Shown: positions 7,119-15,282, counted from the stretch's first letter. The stretch is DNA of 21,051 nucleotides from CAADGY01 sp035714225 (GCA_035714225.1 DASTMK010000329.1:1-21051), one strand, 5' to 3'. The notes: generated by a model from the sequence alone, not told the origin. Translations and numbers: made by a program.

Positions 7119-7969
7119 AGCCCAGGATCTTGAAGGGCATCCCCGAAACCCGCACAGCGCTCGCCGGCGCCGCCGGGTTAGGGCTTGTGCCGACAATGGG
7201 CGCGCTGCATGACGGTCACGGAAGCCTTATCGAAGTGGCAAGACGCGTATCGGCCGTCGTGATAACCAGCATTTTTGTGAATCCAACCCAGTTCAACCAG
7301 GCAAGCGACTATGCGCAATACCCGCGCGATCTGGCCGCCGACGTGGAGTTCTGTGCCGCCCGGGGCGTGGATTTCGTATTCGTGCCCGAAGCAGCGGAGA
7401 TGTATCCCGAGCCGCCGTTGACCACGGTGGAGGTGGCGCAAATTGGAGACGGGCTGTGCGGGCGTTACCGGCCGGGGCACTTTCGGGGAGTTGCCACGGT
7501 CGTCGCAAAGCTGTTCCATATTATTCAACCGGAGCGCGCCTATTTTGGGGAGAAGGATGCCCAGCAACTGGCGCTCATACGGCGCATGACCGCCGATCTG
7601 AACATGCCGGTGGAAATCGTGCCGGTTCCCACCGTGCGCGACGCCGACGGCCTTGCACTCAGCTCGAGGAACCGGCGCCTGAATTCCCGGGAACGCGCGG
7701 CTGCCCCGGTTCTATACCAGGCCTTGTCGGCGGCCGCGGCACGGGTGGCCGCGGGTGAGACCGATCCCGGCAAGGTGAAAGCCGTTGCGCTGGAGACCCT
7801 GGGGCGCGAACCGCTGGTGCGTGTAGAATACCTCGAACTCGTCGACCCGGAGCGAATGCAAGCCGTGGATCGGATCGACGGGCCGGTGCGCGCCGCGGCG
7901 GCGATATGGCTCGGTGAAACGCGCCTGATCGACAACGTGCTTTCGCAGCCTGTCCAAATACCGCGCTAA
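7115..7969 (+). CDS. panC: Pantothenate synthetase (pantoate--beta-alanine ligase)
   Basis: It condenses pantoate with beta-alanine through a pantoyl-adenylate, with ATP cleaved to AMP, in the cytosol. The 284 residues match the family length. The HIGH-like motif is HDGH at 32-35 within VPTMGALHDGHGSL. Other conserved blocks are FVNPTQF, YPRDLAADVEF, GRYRPGHFRGVATVV, YFGEKDAQQLALIRRM and the KMSKS-equivalent LSSRN. The ATG overlaps the panB stop as ATGA. The beta-alanine source (panD) is not in this window. One small difference is Gly after HDGH where many homologs have Leu or Ile. Confidence 0.97.
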   Translation: MKPRILKGIPETRTALAGAAGLGLVPTMGALHDGHGSLIEVARRVSAVVITSIFVNPTQFNQASDYAQYPRDLAADVEFCAARGVDFVFVPEAAEMYPEPPLTTVEVAQIGDGLCGRYRPGHFRGVATVVAKLFHIIQPERAYFGEKDAQQLALIRRMTADLNMPVEIVPVPTVRDADGLALSSRNRRLNSRERAAAPVLYQALSAAAARVAAGETDPGKVKAVALETLGREPLVRVEYLELVDPERMQAVDRIDGPVRAAAAIWLGETRLIDNVLSQPVQIPR

Positions 7970-7996
7970 AAACGGGCGCAGGCGCGGCCCACTTCC

Positions 7997-8002
7997 TATA
8001 AT
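7997..8002 (+). promoter_or_regulatory. Perfect TATAAT -10 box immediately upstream of the ttcA-like gene
   Basis: TATAAT lies in the 38-nt gap after panC. A transcript from it would start near 8008-8010, on top of the annotated TTG start. No good -35 hexamer is visible 16-18 nt further upstream (the region is GC-rich), so this may be a chance match. Confidence 0.3.
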
Positions 8003-8007
8003 GGAGT

Positions 8008-8796
8008 TTGGACCTTGAAAAGGCATTGCTGCGAAAAGTGGGCGAGGCGATCGGCCGGTTCCGGATGATCCGGGACGGCGATCGTATCGCGGTGGCGCTG
8101 TCGGGAGGCAAAGATTCCCTCACCCTTCTTCATGCGCTCCTGCTGCTCGAAAAACGCGCGCCGGTAGATTTTTCCGTCTGTGCATTTACGGTGGAGCAAG
8201 GCAAATTCCTGCGGCCTGTCGAACCGCTGGGAGATTATCTGCGGAGCCGGGGTGTCGCCTGGACGTATTATCACGACAAGCCATCCTTTCGCCTATTGGA
8301 CGAGCAGCCCGACCATGGATGCGACCTGTGCAGCCGCTACCGCCGCCGGGCGGTCTACGAGATCGCGCGGGGACTGGGGGCGAATGTCATCGCTTTCGGT
8401 CATACGGCCGACGATTTCTGCGAAGCCTTTCTTCGCAACACCCTGTTTACCGGGCGGCTCAGCGCGCTTCCGCCCGTGGCGCACTCGCGCGACAAGGAGT
8501 TCCGCTTAATCCGGCCGCTCCTGTTCGTGACGGAAGATTTGACGAAAGCGTGCGCCGAATCCTTGGGTGCGCCCGTCGTTCCTTGCGGGTGTTCTCAGAA
8601 AACGGGAACCGTACGCCGCTCTCTTCGCGATTTTTTTGGCGAACTGGAGCGCGACTACCCGAACCTGAAAGAAACAATGCTCGCGGCCATGGGCAACATC
8701 GAGTTGCACCGGCTGCTGGATCCCCGTTTCATCGAAGCCGAACCGGGGGCTAAGGAAACACGGCAGGAACTGTTCCCGATTGTAATGGAATCGTAA
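8008..8796 (+). CDS. ttcA: TtcA-family tRNA-cytidine(32) 2-sulfurtransferase
   Basis: This is a cytosolic ATP-dependent enzyme that thiolates cytidine 32 in the tRNA anticodon loop, using an iron-sulfur cluster. The 262 residues contain the PP-loop SGGKDS at 32-37, the CDLCSRYRRR segment with Cys105 and Cys108, the GHTADDFCEAFLRN block, and PCGCSQ with Cys193/Cys195, which supplies the third cluster ligand. The N-terminus aligns by eye with E. coli TtcA (LLRKVGEAI against LRRNVGEAI). The start is uncertain: TTG 8008 is the first possible codon after an in-frame TAA at 7999, and the GGAG just upstream is too close to it. TTG 8026 or GTG 8038 are alternatives. E. coli has PCNLCGSQ at the third Cys site, so this motif is two residues shorter. 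Other TtcA/TtuA-superfamily thiolases cannot be fully excluded. Confidence 0.85.
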   Translation: MDLEKALLRKVGEAIGRFRMIRDGDRIAVALSGGKDSLTLLHALLLLEKRAPVDFSVCAFTVEQGKFLRPVEPLGDYLRSRGVAWTYYHDKPSFRLLDEQPDHGCDLCSRYRRRAVYEIARGLGANVIAFGHTADDFCEAFLRNTLFTGRLSALPPVAHSRDKEFRLIRPLLFVTEDLTKACAESLGAPVVPCGCSQKTGTVRRSLRDFFGELERDYPNLKETMLAAMGNIELHRLLDPRFIEAEPGAKETRQELFPIVMES

Positions 8797-8807
8797 CAGC
8801 ATTCGTG

Positions 8808-8837
8808 TTGACCCTCGTGAAAAGCGGATGAGATGAT
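8808..8837 (+). promoter_or_regulatory. Possible sigma70-type promoter for the DUF47-pit pair
   Basis: In the 80-nt gap after the ttcA-like gene, TTGACC (8808-8813, five of six consensus bases) is followed after 18 nt by GATGAT (8832-8837, four of six). The position fits transcription of the phosphate genes. No PHO-box-like repeat is evident. Confidence 0.3.
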
Positions 8838-8876
8838 GGTGGTCTTCAAAGGATCTACTGTGAACGTTGAGGAATT

Positions 8877-9491
8877 ATGAGATTCCTGCCCCGCGAAGAA
8901 AAATTCTTCGCTCTTCTGTTGAATCAAGCGAACATCATTTTGGAAGCGGCATCGGCGTTGCTTGCGGGCGCTCAAGCCGGTAATGCGCATTTAGCCGAGT
9001 GCGCCGCCCGGATTGTTAAACTGGAACAGCAAGGCGATGAAGTAATCCACGATCTTTTTCTCCGCCTGAACCAAACCTTTATTACGCCTCTCGATCCGGA
9101 AGACATTCACTCTCTGGCTTCCCATCTGGATGACGTTCTGGACGGTATTGAAGACGCCATCCATCGTATGGTGGCTTACCGGGTTGAGCCCATTCCGCCG
9201 GAGGTCGTTGAACTGTGCGGAATCGTTCATGCCTGTGCTCAGTCCTTGCAGAGCGCTTTTGAAGCTCTGGAGCGCGACGAGAAACTTTTGCAGCACTGCA
9301 TCGAAATCAACCGCCAGGAAGAGAAGGCAGACCACCTGGTGCGGCGTGCGGTAGAGGAGCTTTTCGAACACGAGAAGGATCCCATCAAGCTTATTAAGCT
9401 GAAAGAGATCTACGAATTTCTGGAGGACACCACGGACCGCTGCGAGGATGTGGCCGATGTCCTGCAGAATGTCGTCGTAAAGAACAGCTAG
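8877..9491 (+). CDS. DUF47/PhoU-like accessory protein of PiT phosphate transporter
   Basis: The protein has 204 residues, nearly all alpha-helical and rich in Glu, Asp, Leu and His, with no signal peptide or membrane segment. The start MRFLPREEKFFALL and the blocks LDPEDIHSLASHLDDVLDGIEDA and LKEIYEFLEDTTDRCEDVADVL are typical of the DUF47 (TIGR00153) family, a cytosolic PhoU-like helical bundle with metal-binding acidic residues. GAGG lies 4 nt before the ATG. The PiT transporter gene follows 8 nt downstream, the usual partner arrangement, so the protein most likely regulates or assists that carrier. Confidence 0.93.
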   Translation: MRFLPREEKFFALLLNQANIILEAASALLAGAQAGNAHLAECAARIVKLEQQGDEVIHDLFLRLNQTFITPLDPEDIHSLASHLDDVLDGIEDAIHRMVAYRVEPIPPEVVELCGIVHACAQSLQSAFEALERDEKLLQHCIEINRQEEKADHLVRRAVEELFEHEKDPIKLIKLKEIYEFLEDTTDRCEDVADVLQNVVVKNS

Positions 9492-9499
9492 TACCGTCG

Positions 9500-10528
9500 A
9501 TGACCGCTACCCTCGTCCTAGTGATAGCGATCGTTGTCATCGCACTGATTTTCGATTACTTCAACGGGTATAACGACGCAGCGAACTCCATTGCCACGAT
9601 CGTGGCAACCCGCGTACTGACGCCTTTTCAGGCGGTGGCATGGGCCGCTTTCTTCAACTTCGTCTCGGCTTTCAGCTTCGGCACCGGCGTGGCGAAAACG
9701 GTCGGCGCGGGCATGGTCGACCTCGATTCCGTGACGCCTTATGTCATTATGGCGGGTCTGATCGGCGCCACGCTATGGCTCGCGACCACTTCCTTTCTGG
9801 GGCTGCCCGTCAGCGCCTCCCACGCCTTGTTTGGCGGTTATGCCGGCGCCGCGATCGCGCGCGCCGCCTATGTCAAGGGCGTTTCGAACATGTTCGATGT
9901 CATCGTCTGGTCGGGTTGGATCAAGACGATCGTCTTCATGGTGGTGGCGCCCCTGCTCGGATTAGTCCTCGCCTATCTGCTGATGACCCTGATCTATTGG
10001 CTCTTCCAGAACTCCACACCGAAGACGATGGACAATTATTTCCGGAAGCTCCAATTGGTTTCCGCCGCCATTTTCAGCTATTCGCACGGCACCAACGACG
10101 CGCAAAAGACGATGGGCATCATCACCAGCGCGCTGGTCACCGGAGGATACCTCGCAACTTTCGAGGTGCCCATCTGGACCATCTTCGCGGCGCATTCGGC
10201 AATCGCGCTGGGCACGCTGATGGGCGGGTGGAAAGTGGTTCACACGGTGGGAGCGCGCGTCACGCGGCTCAAACCGCGCGGCGGATTCAGCGCGGAGACC
10301 GCCGGCGCCATATCCGTACTGTTAGCCACGTATCTGCGGATCGGGGTTTCCACGACACACATCATAACGGGCGCCATTGCCGGTGTTGGTTCTTTCCGCA
10401 GGCTCAAGGCCGTGCGCTGGGGCGTAGCGAAAAAAATTCTTTGGGCGTGGATATTGACGATTCCCGCTTCCGCCGCCGTGGGCTGGCTCTGCTTCCACCT
10501 GTTTCACATGTTCGTTCCAAACGCCTGA
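9500..10528 (+). CDS. PiT-family inorganic phosphate transporter
   Basis: The protein has 342 residues and about ten hydrophobic membrane segments. Both halves carry the PiT signature: GYNDAANSIAT at 23-33 and YSHGTNDAQKTMG beginning at residue 194, reflecting the inverted internal repeat of the family. Members are inner-membrane low-affinity carriers that take up phosphate, often as a metal-phosphate complex, with protons or sodium. The length is that of the short bacterial PiT type without the large cytosolic loop of E. coli PitA. It forms a two-gene unit with the DUF47 gene. Its stop lies 25 nt from the stop of the convergent ABC permease, and no strong terminator hairpin is visible between them. 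Confidence 0.95.
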   Translation: MTATLVLVIAIVVIALIFDYFNGYNDAANSIATIVATRVLTPFQAVAWAAFFNFVSAFSFGTGVAKTVGAGMVDLDSVTPYVIMAGLIGATLWLATTSFLGLPVSASHALFGGYAGAAIARAAYVKGVSNMFDVIVWSGWIKTIVFMVVAPLLGLVLAYLLMTLIYWLFQNSTPKTMDNYFRKLQLVSAAIFSYSHGTNDAQKTMGIITSALVTGGYLATFEVPIWTIFAAHSAIALGTLMGGWKVVHTVGARVTRLKPRGGFSAETAGAISVLLATYLRIGVSTTHIITGAIAGVGSFRRLKAVRWGVAKKILWAWILTIPASAAVGWLCFHLFHMFVPNA

Positions 10529-10553
10529 TTCCGCGGGCAGCGCACTTCGAGCC

Positions 10554-12158
10554 TTAACCTCCCGCGATCAGCCCCGGTGAGTGCGACAACGATGCAATCA
10601 GGCGCTCGCGGTTGCGTTGAAGCGCGCCCACGCCGGACTCGAGCGCGATACGGTAGACGATACCCGCGAAAACCGCAATCAGAAACAACACCACCCAGAA
10701 CGCCGTTTCGCTCGCGAAGGCAAACCGGGCAGCGAAGGCGAGCGAAACCGGAACAAACAGCAGCGGGTAAAAAACCAGCAGCAACGCGCCACGGCTTCCG
10801 GAAGAAGACCGCCAACTGTGCTCGGGATTCATTGGCCGCGCATGCCTGGTTGCGCTGATATTCCCGTCGGCCATCAGAAAAACGGAATACACCAGGGTGA
10901 CCGCGTATGCTTCCGCAATAGTGGAGGCTGATGCGGGAAACCGCAGTGCCATGCACACAACTACCACGGCCGTCGCTTCGAGCAGGACAATGACGGCCGC
11001 CACAATGTTTTTGGCCAGCAGAACGGCTCGAGGCCGCACCGGCGTAACGTAATACAACTGCACGGCCGCACGATCGAACCCCAACGAATTCCAGAATAGA
11101 ACCTCGCCTACCAGCAGCAGGGCGTAGAGACACACGAGGGTCAGATAATGTTGCGTCAGAAAAGAGTCCTGCGCGTGCCTTCCGCCGAAGAGCATTGGAA
11201 TCCAGATCAACAGCCCGAAAGAAAAGCCCATGACAAACACCAGCCGGAACCGCGGGGCGCGGGCGAGCGTGCGCAGTTCTTTCTCGACCAAAGCACCGGT
11301 GGGGTCGCGAAGGAAGTGCGAACACAGGTCGAAAACAGTGCGGGATAAGGCATCCATCCGCGACGCATGAACTCTTCGCGCGGCCGTTCCCGCTTGCGAT
11401 CTCAACCCTCCCTCAAACTGTCGCCGGCCGAAGAAGAAAGCAGCCACAATCCATCCCAGCAGGCTGAGCCAGGCGGGCACCGACACCTCACCCGCCGCCA
11501 GCCGCCCCGCGGCGGCCCACGGCAGCGCCACGGAGTGCGTTTCCTCAAATTGCCGTCTCAGCGGTTCCGGCACCCCTTTCCATAGGATGTATTGGGGTAG
11601 AGCGACTACCAACATCATCACGAGCACCACCAGCTCACGGATGCGCCGCTTCGCGGTGAAGCGCACTAACGCGCTTTTCAGGCCAGCGGACAGGAACAGG
11701 TTGAATGCCACGTAAAGCGCCAGCGCCAGCGAGGTCCACCACGCTATACGGGGGTTGAGGAAAAGCCCCACCGCGGCTCCTGCGATCAGCAACAGCACCT
11801 CAAAGCCGGTGAGAGCGCGCAATACCAGTTCCAGGAGGAAAAGCTCGCGGCGCGGAATAGGGTAAACCAGCAACCGCGAAATATCCAGCGAGGCTCCGGT
11901 GCTGGCCATCAGCAAAGGCGCGGCCTGCCAGTATACCGTAGCGAGCAGCAGACCGTTTGAAAGCACGACCGCCAGATCAAAAGCGGGAGAAGGAGCGGAC
12001 AACAGGATCGCGATACTAGCGGCGGCAAGAGCCCACATTCCGTACCAGAGGACCGCGACGGCGGCAACGAGATACATGCGGACGCCGCGGCCTCGGGACA
12101 CGCTGTTGCGAAGCACACGCCATTGGGCCCATAAGATGGCCCGCGCATAGGAAGGCAT
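10554..12158 (-). CDS. ABC-2-type exporter permease
   Basis: The protein has 534 residues and is strongly hydrophobic, with roughly a dozen predicted membrane segments in two groups separated by a soluble stretch around residues 260-300. That size and layout suit an ABC exporter membrane subunit with fused halves. It starts 4 nt after the ATPase gene stop, so the two make one transporter. No substrate-specific motif is recognised. The Arg-rich N-terminal tail (RNSVSRGRGVR) is probably cytosolic. Drug, lipid or glycan export are all possible, and nothing in the sequence decides between them. Confidence 0.8.
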   Translation of the reverse strand: MPSYARAILWAQWRVLRNSVSRGRGVRMYLVAAVAVLWYGMWALAAASIAILLSAPSPAFDLAVVLSNGLLLATVYWQAAPLLMASTGASLDISRLLVYPIPRRELFLLELVLRALTGFEVLLLIAGAAVGLFLNPRIAWWTSLALALYVAFNLFLSAGLKSALVRFTAKRRIRELVVLVMMLVVALPQYILWKGVPEPLRRQFEETHSVALPWAAAGRLAAGEVSVPAWLSLLGWIVAAFFFGRRQFEGGLRSQAGTAARRVHASRMDALSRTVFDLCSHFLRDPTGALVEKELRTLARAPRFRLVFVMGFSFGLLIWIPMLFGGRHAQDSFLTQHYLTLVCLYALLLVGEVLFWNSLGFDRAAVQLYYVTPVRPRAVLLAKNIVAAVIVLLEATAVVVVCMALRFPASASTIAEAYAVTLVYSVFLMADGNISATRHARPMNPEHSWRSSSGSRGALLLVFYPLLFVPVSLAFAARFAFASETAFWVVLFLIAVFAGIVYRIALESGVGALQRNRERLIASLSHSPGLIAGG

Positions 12159-12162
12159 CGCG

Positions 12163-12915
12163 TTACAACCAGTCCAGGGGTTCCGAGGCTCTCGTTCCCC
12201 CCACCAGCCTTACGAAGAGATCTTCCAGTGTTTCCGAGCCTGTCCGCAGATCCTGCATCGTTCCCTCCGTGAGGAGCCTTCCATGATGAATAATCCCGAT
12301 GCGGTCGCAGAGTCTCTCGACCACCTCCAGCACGTGCGAAGTCAGAAAAATCGTCGTGCCTCTCCTCACCTGCTCGATGAGCAACTCTTTCATGAAACGG
12401 GCGCCCACGGCGTCGACCCCTTCGAACGGCTCGTCCAACAGCAGCAATTCCGGCTTATGGATGAGCGCGCCCGCCATCGCCACGCGCTTTCTCATCCCTT
12501 TCGAATACTCCGCGATGAGTTTACGCCGGCTCTCGCCCAGATCGAACATTTCCATCAGCTCGGACGCGCGCTCGCGGGCGACTTTACGATCCAGCCCGTA
12601 AAGCCGTCCCACCAGCTCCAGAAATTCTCCACCGGTCAGATGATCGAAAAGAAGCGACTCATCGGGAACCAGCCCCATCTTCCTCTTGATCTCCATCTCC
12701 TGGGTGGGCATGCTCATCCCGAGCAGTTCGACCGACCCGGCGTCCGGCTGCGCCAGGCCGGTCAGCATGCGTATCGTTGTCGTCTTCCCCGCTCCATTCG
12801 GCCCGAGAAATCCGAAGAAGGAGCCACGGGGAACGGTCAGCGTCAATCCATCGACGGCGGTCTGGCCGCCATACGTCTTCCGGAGATCGCGGATATCGAT
12901 GGCAGCTCCGTTCAT
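12163..12915 (-). CDS. ABC transporter ATP-binding protein
   Basis: The protein has 250 residues and is cytosolic. Walker A is GPNGAGKTT at 38-46, the ABC signature is YSKGM at 137-141, Walker B is LLLLDEP at 157-163, and the switch His194 lies in FLTSHVLE. The Q-loop position reads GLVPDES, with Asp where Gln or Glu is common in ABC-2 ATPases. The C-terminal LEDLFVRLVGG is typical of exporters of the CcmA/NatA type. The gene starts 8 nt after the GH172 stop and ends 4 nt before the permease. No clear ribosome binding site is seen, suggesting coupling to the upstream gene. Confidence 0.93.
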   Translation of the reverse strand: MNGAAIDIRDLRKTYGGQTAVDGLTLTVPRGSFFGFLGPNGAGKTTTIRMLTGLAQPDAGSVELLGMSMPTQEMEIKRKMGLVPDESLLFDHLTGGEFLELVGRLYGLDRKVARERASELMEMFDLGESRRKLIAEYSKGMRKRVAMAGALIHKPELLLLDEPFEGVDAVGARFMKELLIEQVRRGTTIFLTSHVLEVVERLCDRIGIIHHGRLLTEGTMQDLRTGSETLEDLFVRLVGGTRASEPLDWL

Positions 12916-12923
12916 CGGACCGC

Positions 12924-14063
12924 TTAGGACGGCAGCTTGACGGCTGGAATGCGGGACTGCACAGGGGGCAACGAAGGAAAGTCCGTGTATGGCGTGTCCT
13001 GATACCAGTAGCCCACGGAAAACCAGTTGTCGCCGCGGTCGTTCGCGTGGCCGTGTTCGAGGGTGTGCTTCAGATACCGCGTGAACGTCACCGGATTGTC
13101 GCCATGCCAGCGATAGCAGCAGTAACGGCCTCCGGTGCGCTCCGGCATGACGATGATGGGCGCGCCGTAATATTTGTGCGCGAAGGGGATGGCGCCGTCG
13201 CGGCCTCCGAAGTTCCAGCTTCCGAGGAAGTAATCCTCCGATCCGGTTCCGACGATCGCGGGCTTTGTATCGTTATCGACGAAGATCATGTCGTCTCCTT
13301 CGCCCATCCAACCGTCGGCGTTCAGCAACACGCCCAGCGTCGCTCCCATCAGGTGTCCGCGGCCCTTTGTCTCGATGATGACGTGGTTTTGCGCGCCCAA
13401 CGGGTTCAGCTTGTCTCCCTTGTTCGCGACGCAGGGTGTGCATTGCCTGTACTGCGCGTGGAAATAGACAATGTCGTCCGGCAGCGAAGCTACACGCATG
13501 AAGTCGATATTCGAGTAGAAGGAATTCACCGGATCCGCACCCTGGTTCTCCACGGTCATACGCGCTCTGCGGCGGTACGGCATGGAGAAGTAGCAGTTCA
13601 AGGATCGCAGCGGCGAACACGCCAGGTAGGCGGACTCGTAGATCTCATACTGTCCCAGGTTCAGTCCGAAGAAATCCCCGATGGGCGCTTCCACACTGGG
13701 CTTGGAGCTATCGTCCCAATAAGCGCGCAGGACCAACTCCTTCAGGTGATTCCGTCCGGCAGCCGCAATGGTGAACCAGATGTGCGAGATCACGCCGGGT
13801 CCGGCCTGATTATAAATTTCGAGCGTTTCCCCAGGCTTGATCGGCCAGCGGTCCGAGTTGCCGCCGGTCTGATCGAAACTGGATTGTTTCCATGACTGAT
13901 AGTGAAGCGCACGGGCATACCGCGGGAGATAATCAAACTGCGGCGCGCGGGCAGGTTGAATCTGAGCAAGGGAAGCCGCTGGCGCGGCGGCGGAAAAGCC
14001 ACCTAAAGTAAGAAGTCTTCGCAGGAAGCCGCGGCGCGCCGCGGGCGGAGATGAAATGTGCAT
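12924..14063 (-). CDS. DUF2961 protein, glycoside hydrolase family 172, Tat-exported
   Basis: The start is taken as the ATG at 14063 because GAGG lies 7 nt before it; the upstream TTG at 14084 has no such site. The 379 residues begin with a twin-arginine signal (ARRGFLRRLLTLGG, then a hydrophobic stretch to about residue 33), so it is probably exported folded. The fold blocks GPGVISHIWFTI, ELVLRAYWDD, PIGDFFGL and GTGSEDYFLGSWNFG are typical of DUF2961. As I recall, the GH172 enzyme from Bifidobacterium uses Glu270 and Glu291. Here Glu255 (GEGDDM) and Glu276 (GSEDYF) have the same 21-residue spacing, which supports an intact active site. Characterised members act on fructofuranosyl or D-arabinofuranosyl linkages; the substrate here is unknown. 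It lies 56 nt after the reductase gene and 8 nt before the ABC ATPase. Confidence 0.88.
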   Translation of the reverse strand: MHISSPPAARRGFLRRLLTLGGFSAAAPAASLAQIQPARAPQFDYLPRYARALHYQSWKQSSFDQTGGNSDRWPIKPGETLEIYNQAGPGVISHIWFTIAAAGRNHLKELVLRAYWDDSSKPSVEAPIGDFFGLNLGQYEIYESAYLACSPLRSLNCYFSMPYRRRARMTVENQGADPVNSFYSNIDFMRVASLPDDIVYFHAQYRQCTPCVANKGDKLNPLGAQNHVIIETKGRGHLMGATLGVLLNADGWMGEGDDMIFVDNDTKPAIVGTGSEDYFLGSWNFGGRDGAIPFAHKYYGAPIIVMPERTGGRYCCYRWHGDNPVTFTRYLKHTLEHGHANDRGDNWFSVGYWYQDTPYTDFPSLPPVQSRIPAVKLPS

Positions 14064-14119
14064 TGCGTATCCTCGTCCCTGCAAATATACCTGAACGAGG
14101 TCCGCTGTTTAAAGGCGTG

Positions 14120-15250
14120 CTACGCCGTCGCCGCGTTGCCGGCCGCGAGCGGCACGTTCTCTTTCACCAGCTCGGCGTTGATCAATTCGGAGATCACGGC
14201 GGACAGATGGCGATTGCGCAGCGCCCATGCGTAAGCTTTCTGCGGCGCTTTCAACGGACCCGGAAACGCCTTTTCGATCATCGCCAGCCGCCGGGGGTCT
14301 GCCTGCTGGCCATCGCGCCGCGCGCTCCAAACAGGCCGGGCCACCTTCATGGCGATCACGCCCAACCCCGCGTCATGCGCGGCTTTGAGTGCAGTGTCCA
14401 CGAAACGATGATTGACCACGCTGTAGGCGACCATGGCCACGGAGTAGTGTTTCTGCTCCACCGCCGCCCGGAGAATGCCCGCAGGATCACTGTGCGCCGA
14501 CACGCCGAGATGCCGGACCTTGCCTTGTTTCTTGAGGATTTCGAAAGCTTCCAGGATCTCCGGATAGTTGCGCAACTCGGCGGGAGTGGAGGCGCCGTGC
14601 GGACACATCAGAATGTCGACATGGTCCGTTCCCAACCGGCCTAAGCTGGCGTGGACCGAATCCAGGACGATCTGCTTATAGTTTTTGCCCCGGTCGAGCT
14701 TTTCGCCGTACTTCTCCGCGATGGCGTTGCTCAACGCCGCAGCCTCCATCTCGCCGCGCTGGCCACGGAAGTAATCGCCGACGTAATCGGGTTCGAAGAC
14801 CCGTGTCTTTTCGATGTATTCCTGTGCCGCATGGCGGACTTTCGTCTGCTCCGTCTCTGGCAGGCTGTCGAAGATGTCCTTATACAGCTTGTTCCGGTTC
14901 AGGTCCCACGGGCTGACTTTCGTATTGAGAAAAAAACTGTCGCGCGGGCGCGACTTCAACACCTGCGCGTAGCCTTCCTCGCTTTTTCCGGAGCCGTAGG
15001 CGGGCGCGGTGTCCAGGTAGTTGAGCCCCATGTCCATCGCCAGCAGAACATGCTCGTAATTGGTGGGGGCGATGGTGTTCCCACCCATCACCATTCGCGA
15101 GATCATGAACCCGGTCCGGCCCAGTTTCCGATAGGCCATTCCGGATTGCCGGTTCCGCCATTCCTCGCCGGGCGCCGCGGCAATCGCAGGCAGCACGCCC
15201 ACGGCACAGGATGCCGCCGCGGACACAATAAATCGTCGTCGATCAAGCAT
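14120..15250 (-). CDS. Tat-exported aldo/keto reductase with an internal insertion
   Basis: The start is the ATG at 15250, preceded by GGGAGG with 7 nt spacing; an in-frame TTG at 15286 would overlap the upstream stop and is less likely. The 376 residues begin with a twin-arginine signal (MLDRRRFIVSAAASCAVGV). The catalytic tetrad of the family is present: Asp80 and Tyr85 (LDTAPAYGSG), Lys111 (NTKVS) and His218 (MCPHG). The gap from Lys to His is 107 residues against about 33 in standard members, so roughly 70 extra residues (about 113-190, rich in charge and aromatics) are inserted. Family members reduce carbonyls with NADPH, and Tat export would allow the cofactor to travel with the folded protein. 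Neighbouring exported glycosidases suggest a sugar-derived substrate, which is an inference only. Confidence 0.88.
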   Translation of the reverse strand: MLDRRRFIVSAAASCAVGVLPAIAAAPGEEWRNRQSGMAYRKLGRTGFMISRMVMGGNTIAPTNYEHVLLAMDMGLNYLDTAPAYGSGKSEEGYAQVLKSRPRDSFFLNTKVSPWDLNRNKLYKDIFDSLPETEQTKVRHAAQEYIEKTRVFEPDYVGDYFRGQRGEMEAAALSNAIAEKYGEKLDRGKNYKQIVLDSVHASLGRLGTDHVDILMCPHGASTPAELRNYPEILEAFEILKKQGKVRHLGVSAHSDPAGILRAAVEQKHYSVAMVAYSVVNHRFVDTALKAAHDAGLGVIAMKVARPVWSARRDGQQADPRRLAMIEKAFPGPLKAPQKAYAWALRNRHLSAVISELINAELVKENVPLAAGNAATA

Positions 15251-15282
15251 TGGAGTGCCTCCCAGGGGCAGCGACCATCCTA

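Noticed and set aside
9640..10557. 305-codon plus-strand frame, His/Arg-rich
   Set aside because: It is an alternative frame lying over the PiT transporter gene, with composition typical of a shifted reading in GC-rich DNA.
14114..14126. GGCGT-AGC-ACGCC hairpin over the reductase stop codon followed by TTTAAA
   Set aside because: A five-pair stem and three Ts are too weak for a terminator call, and it overlaps coding sequence.
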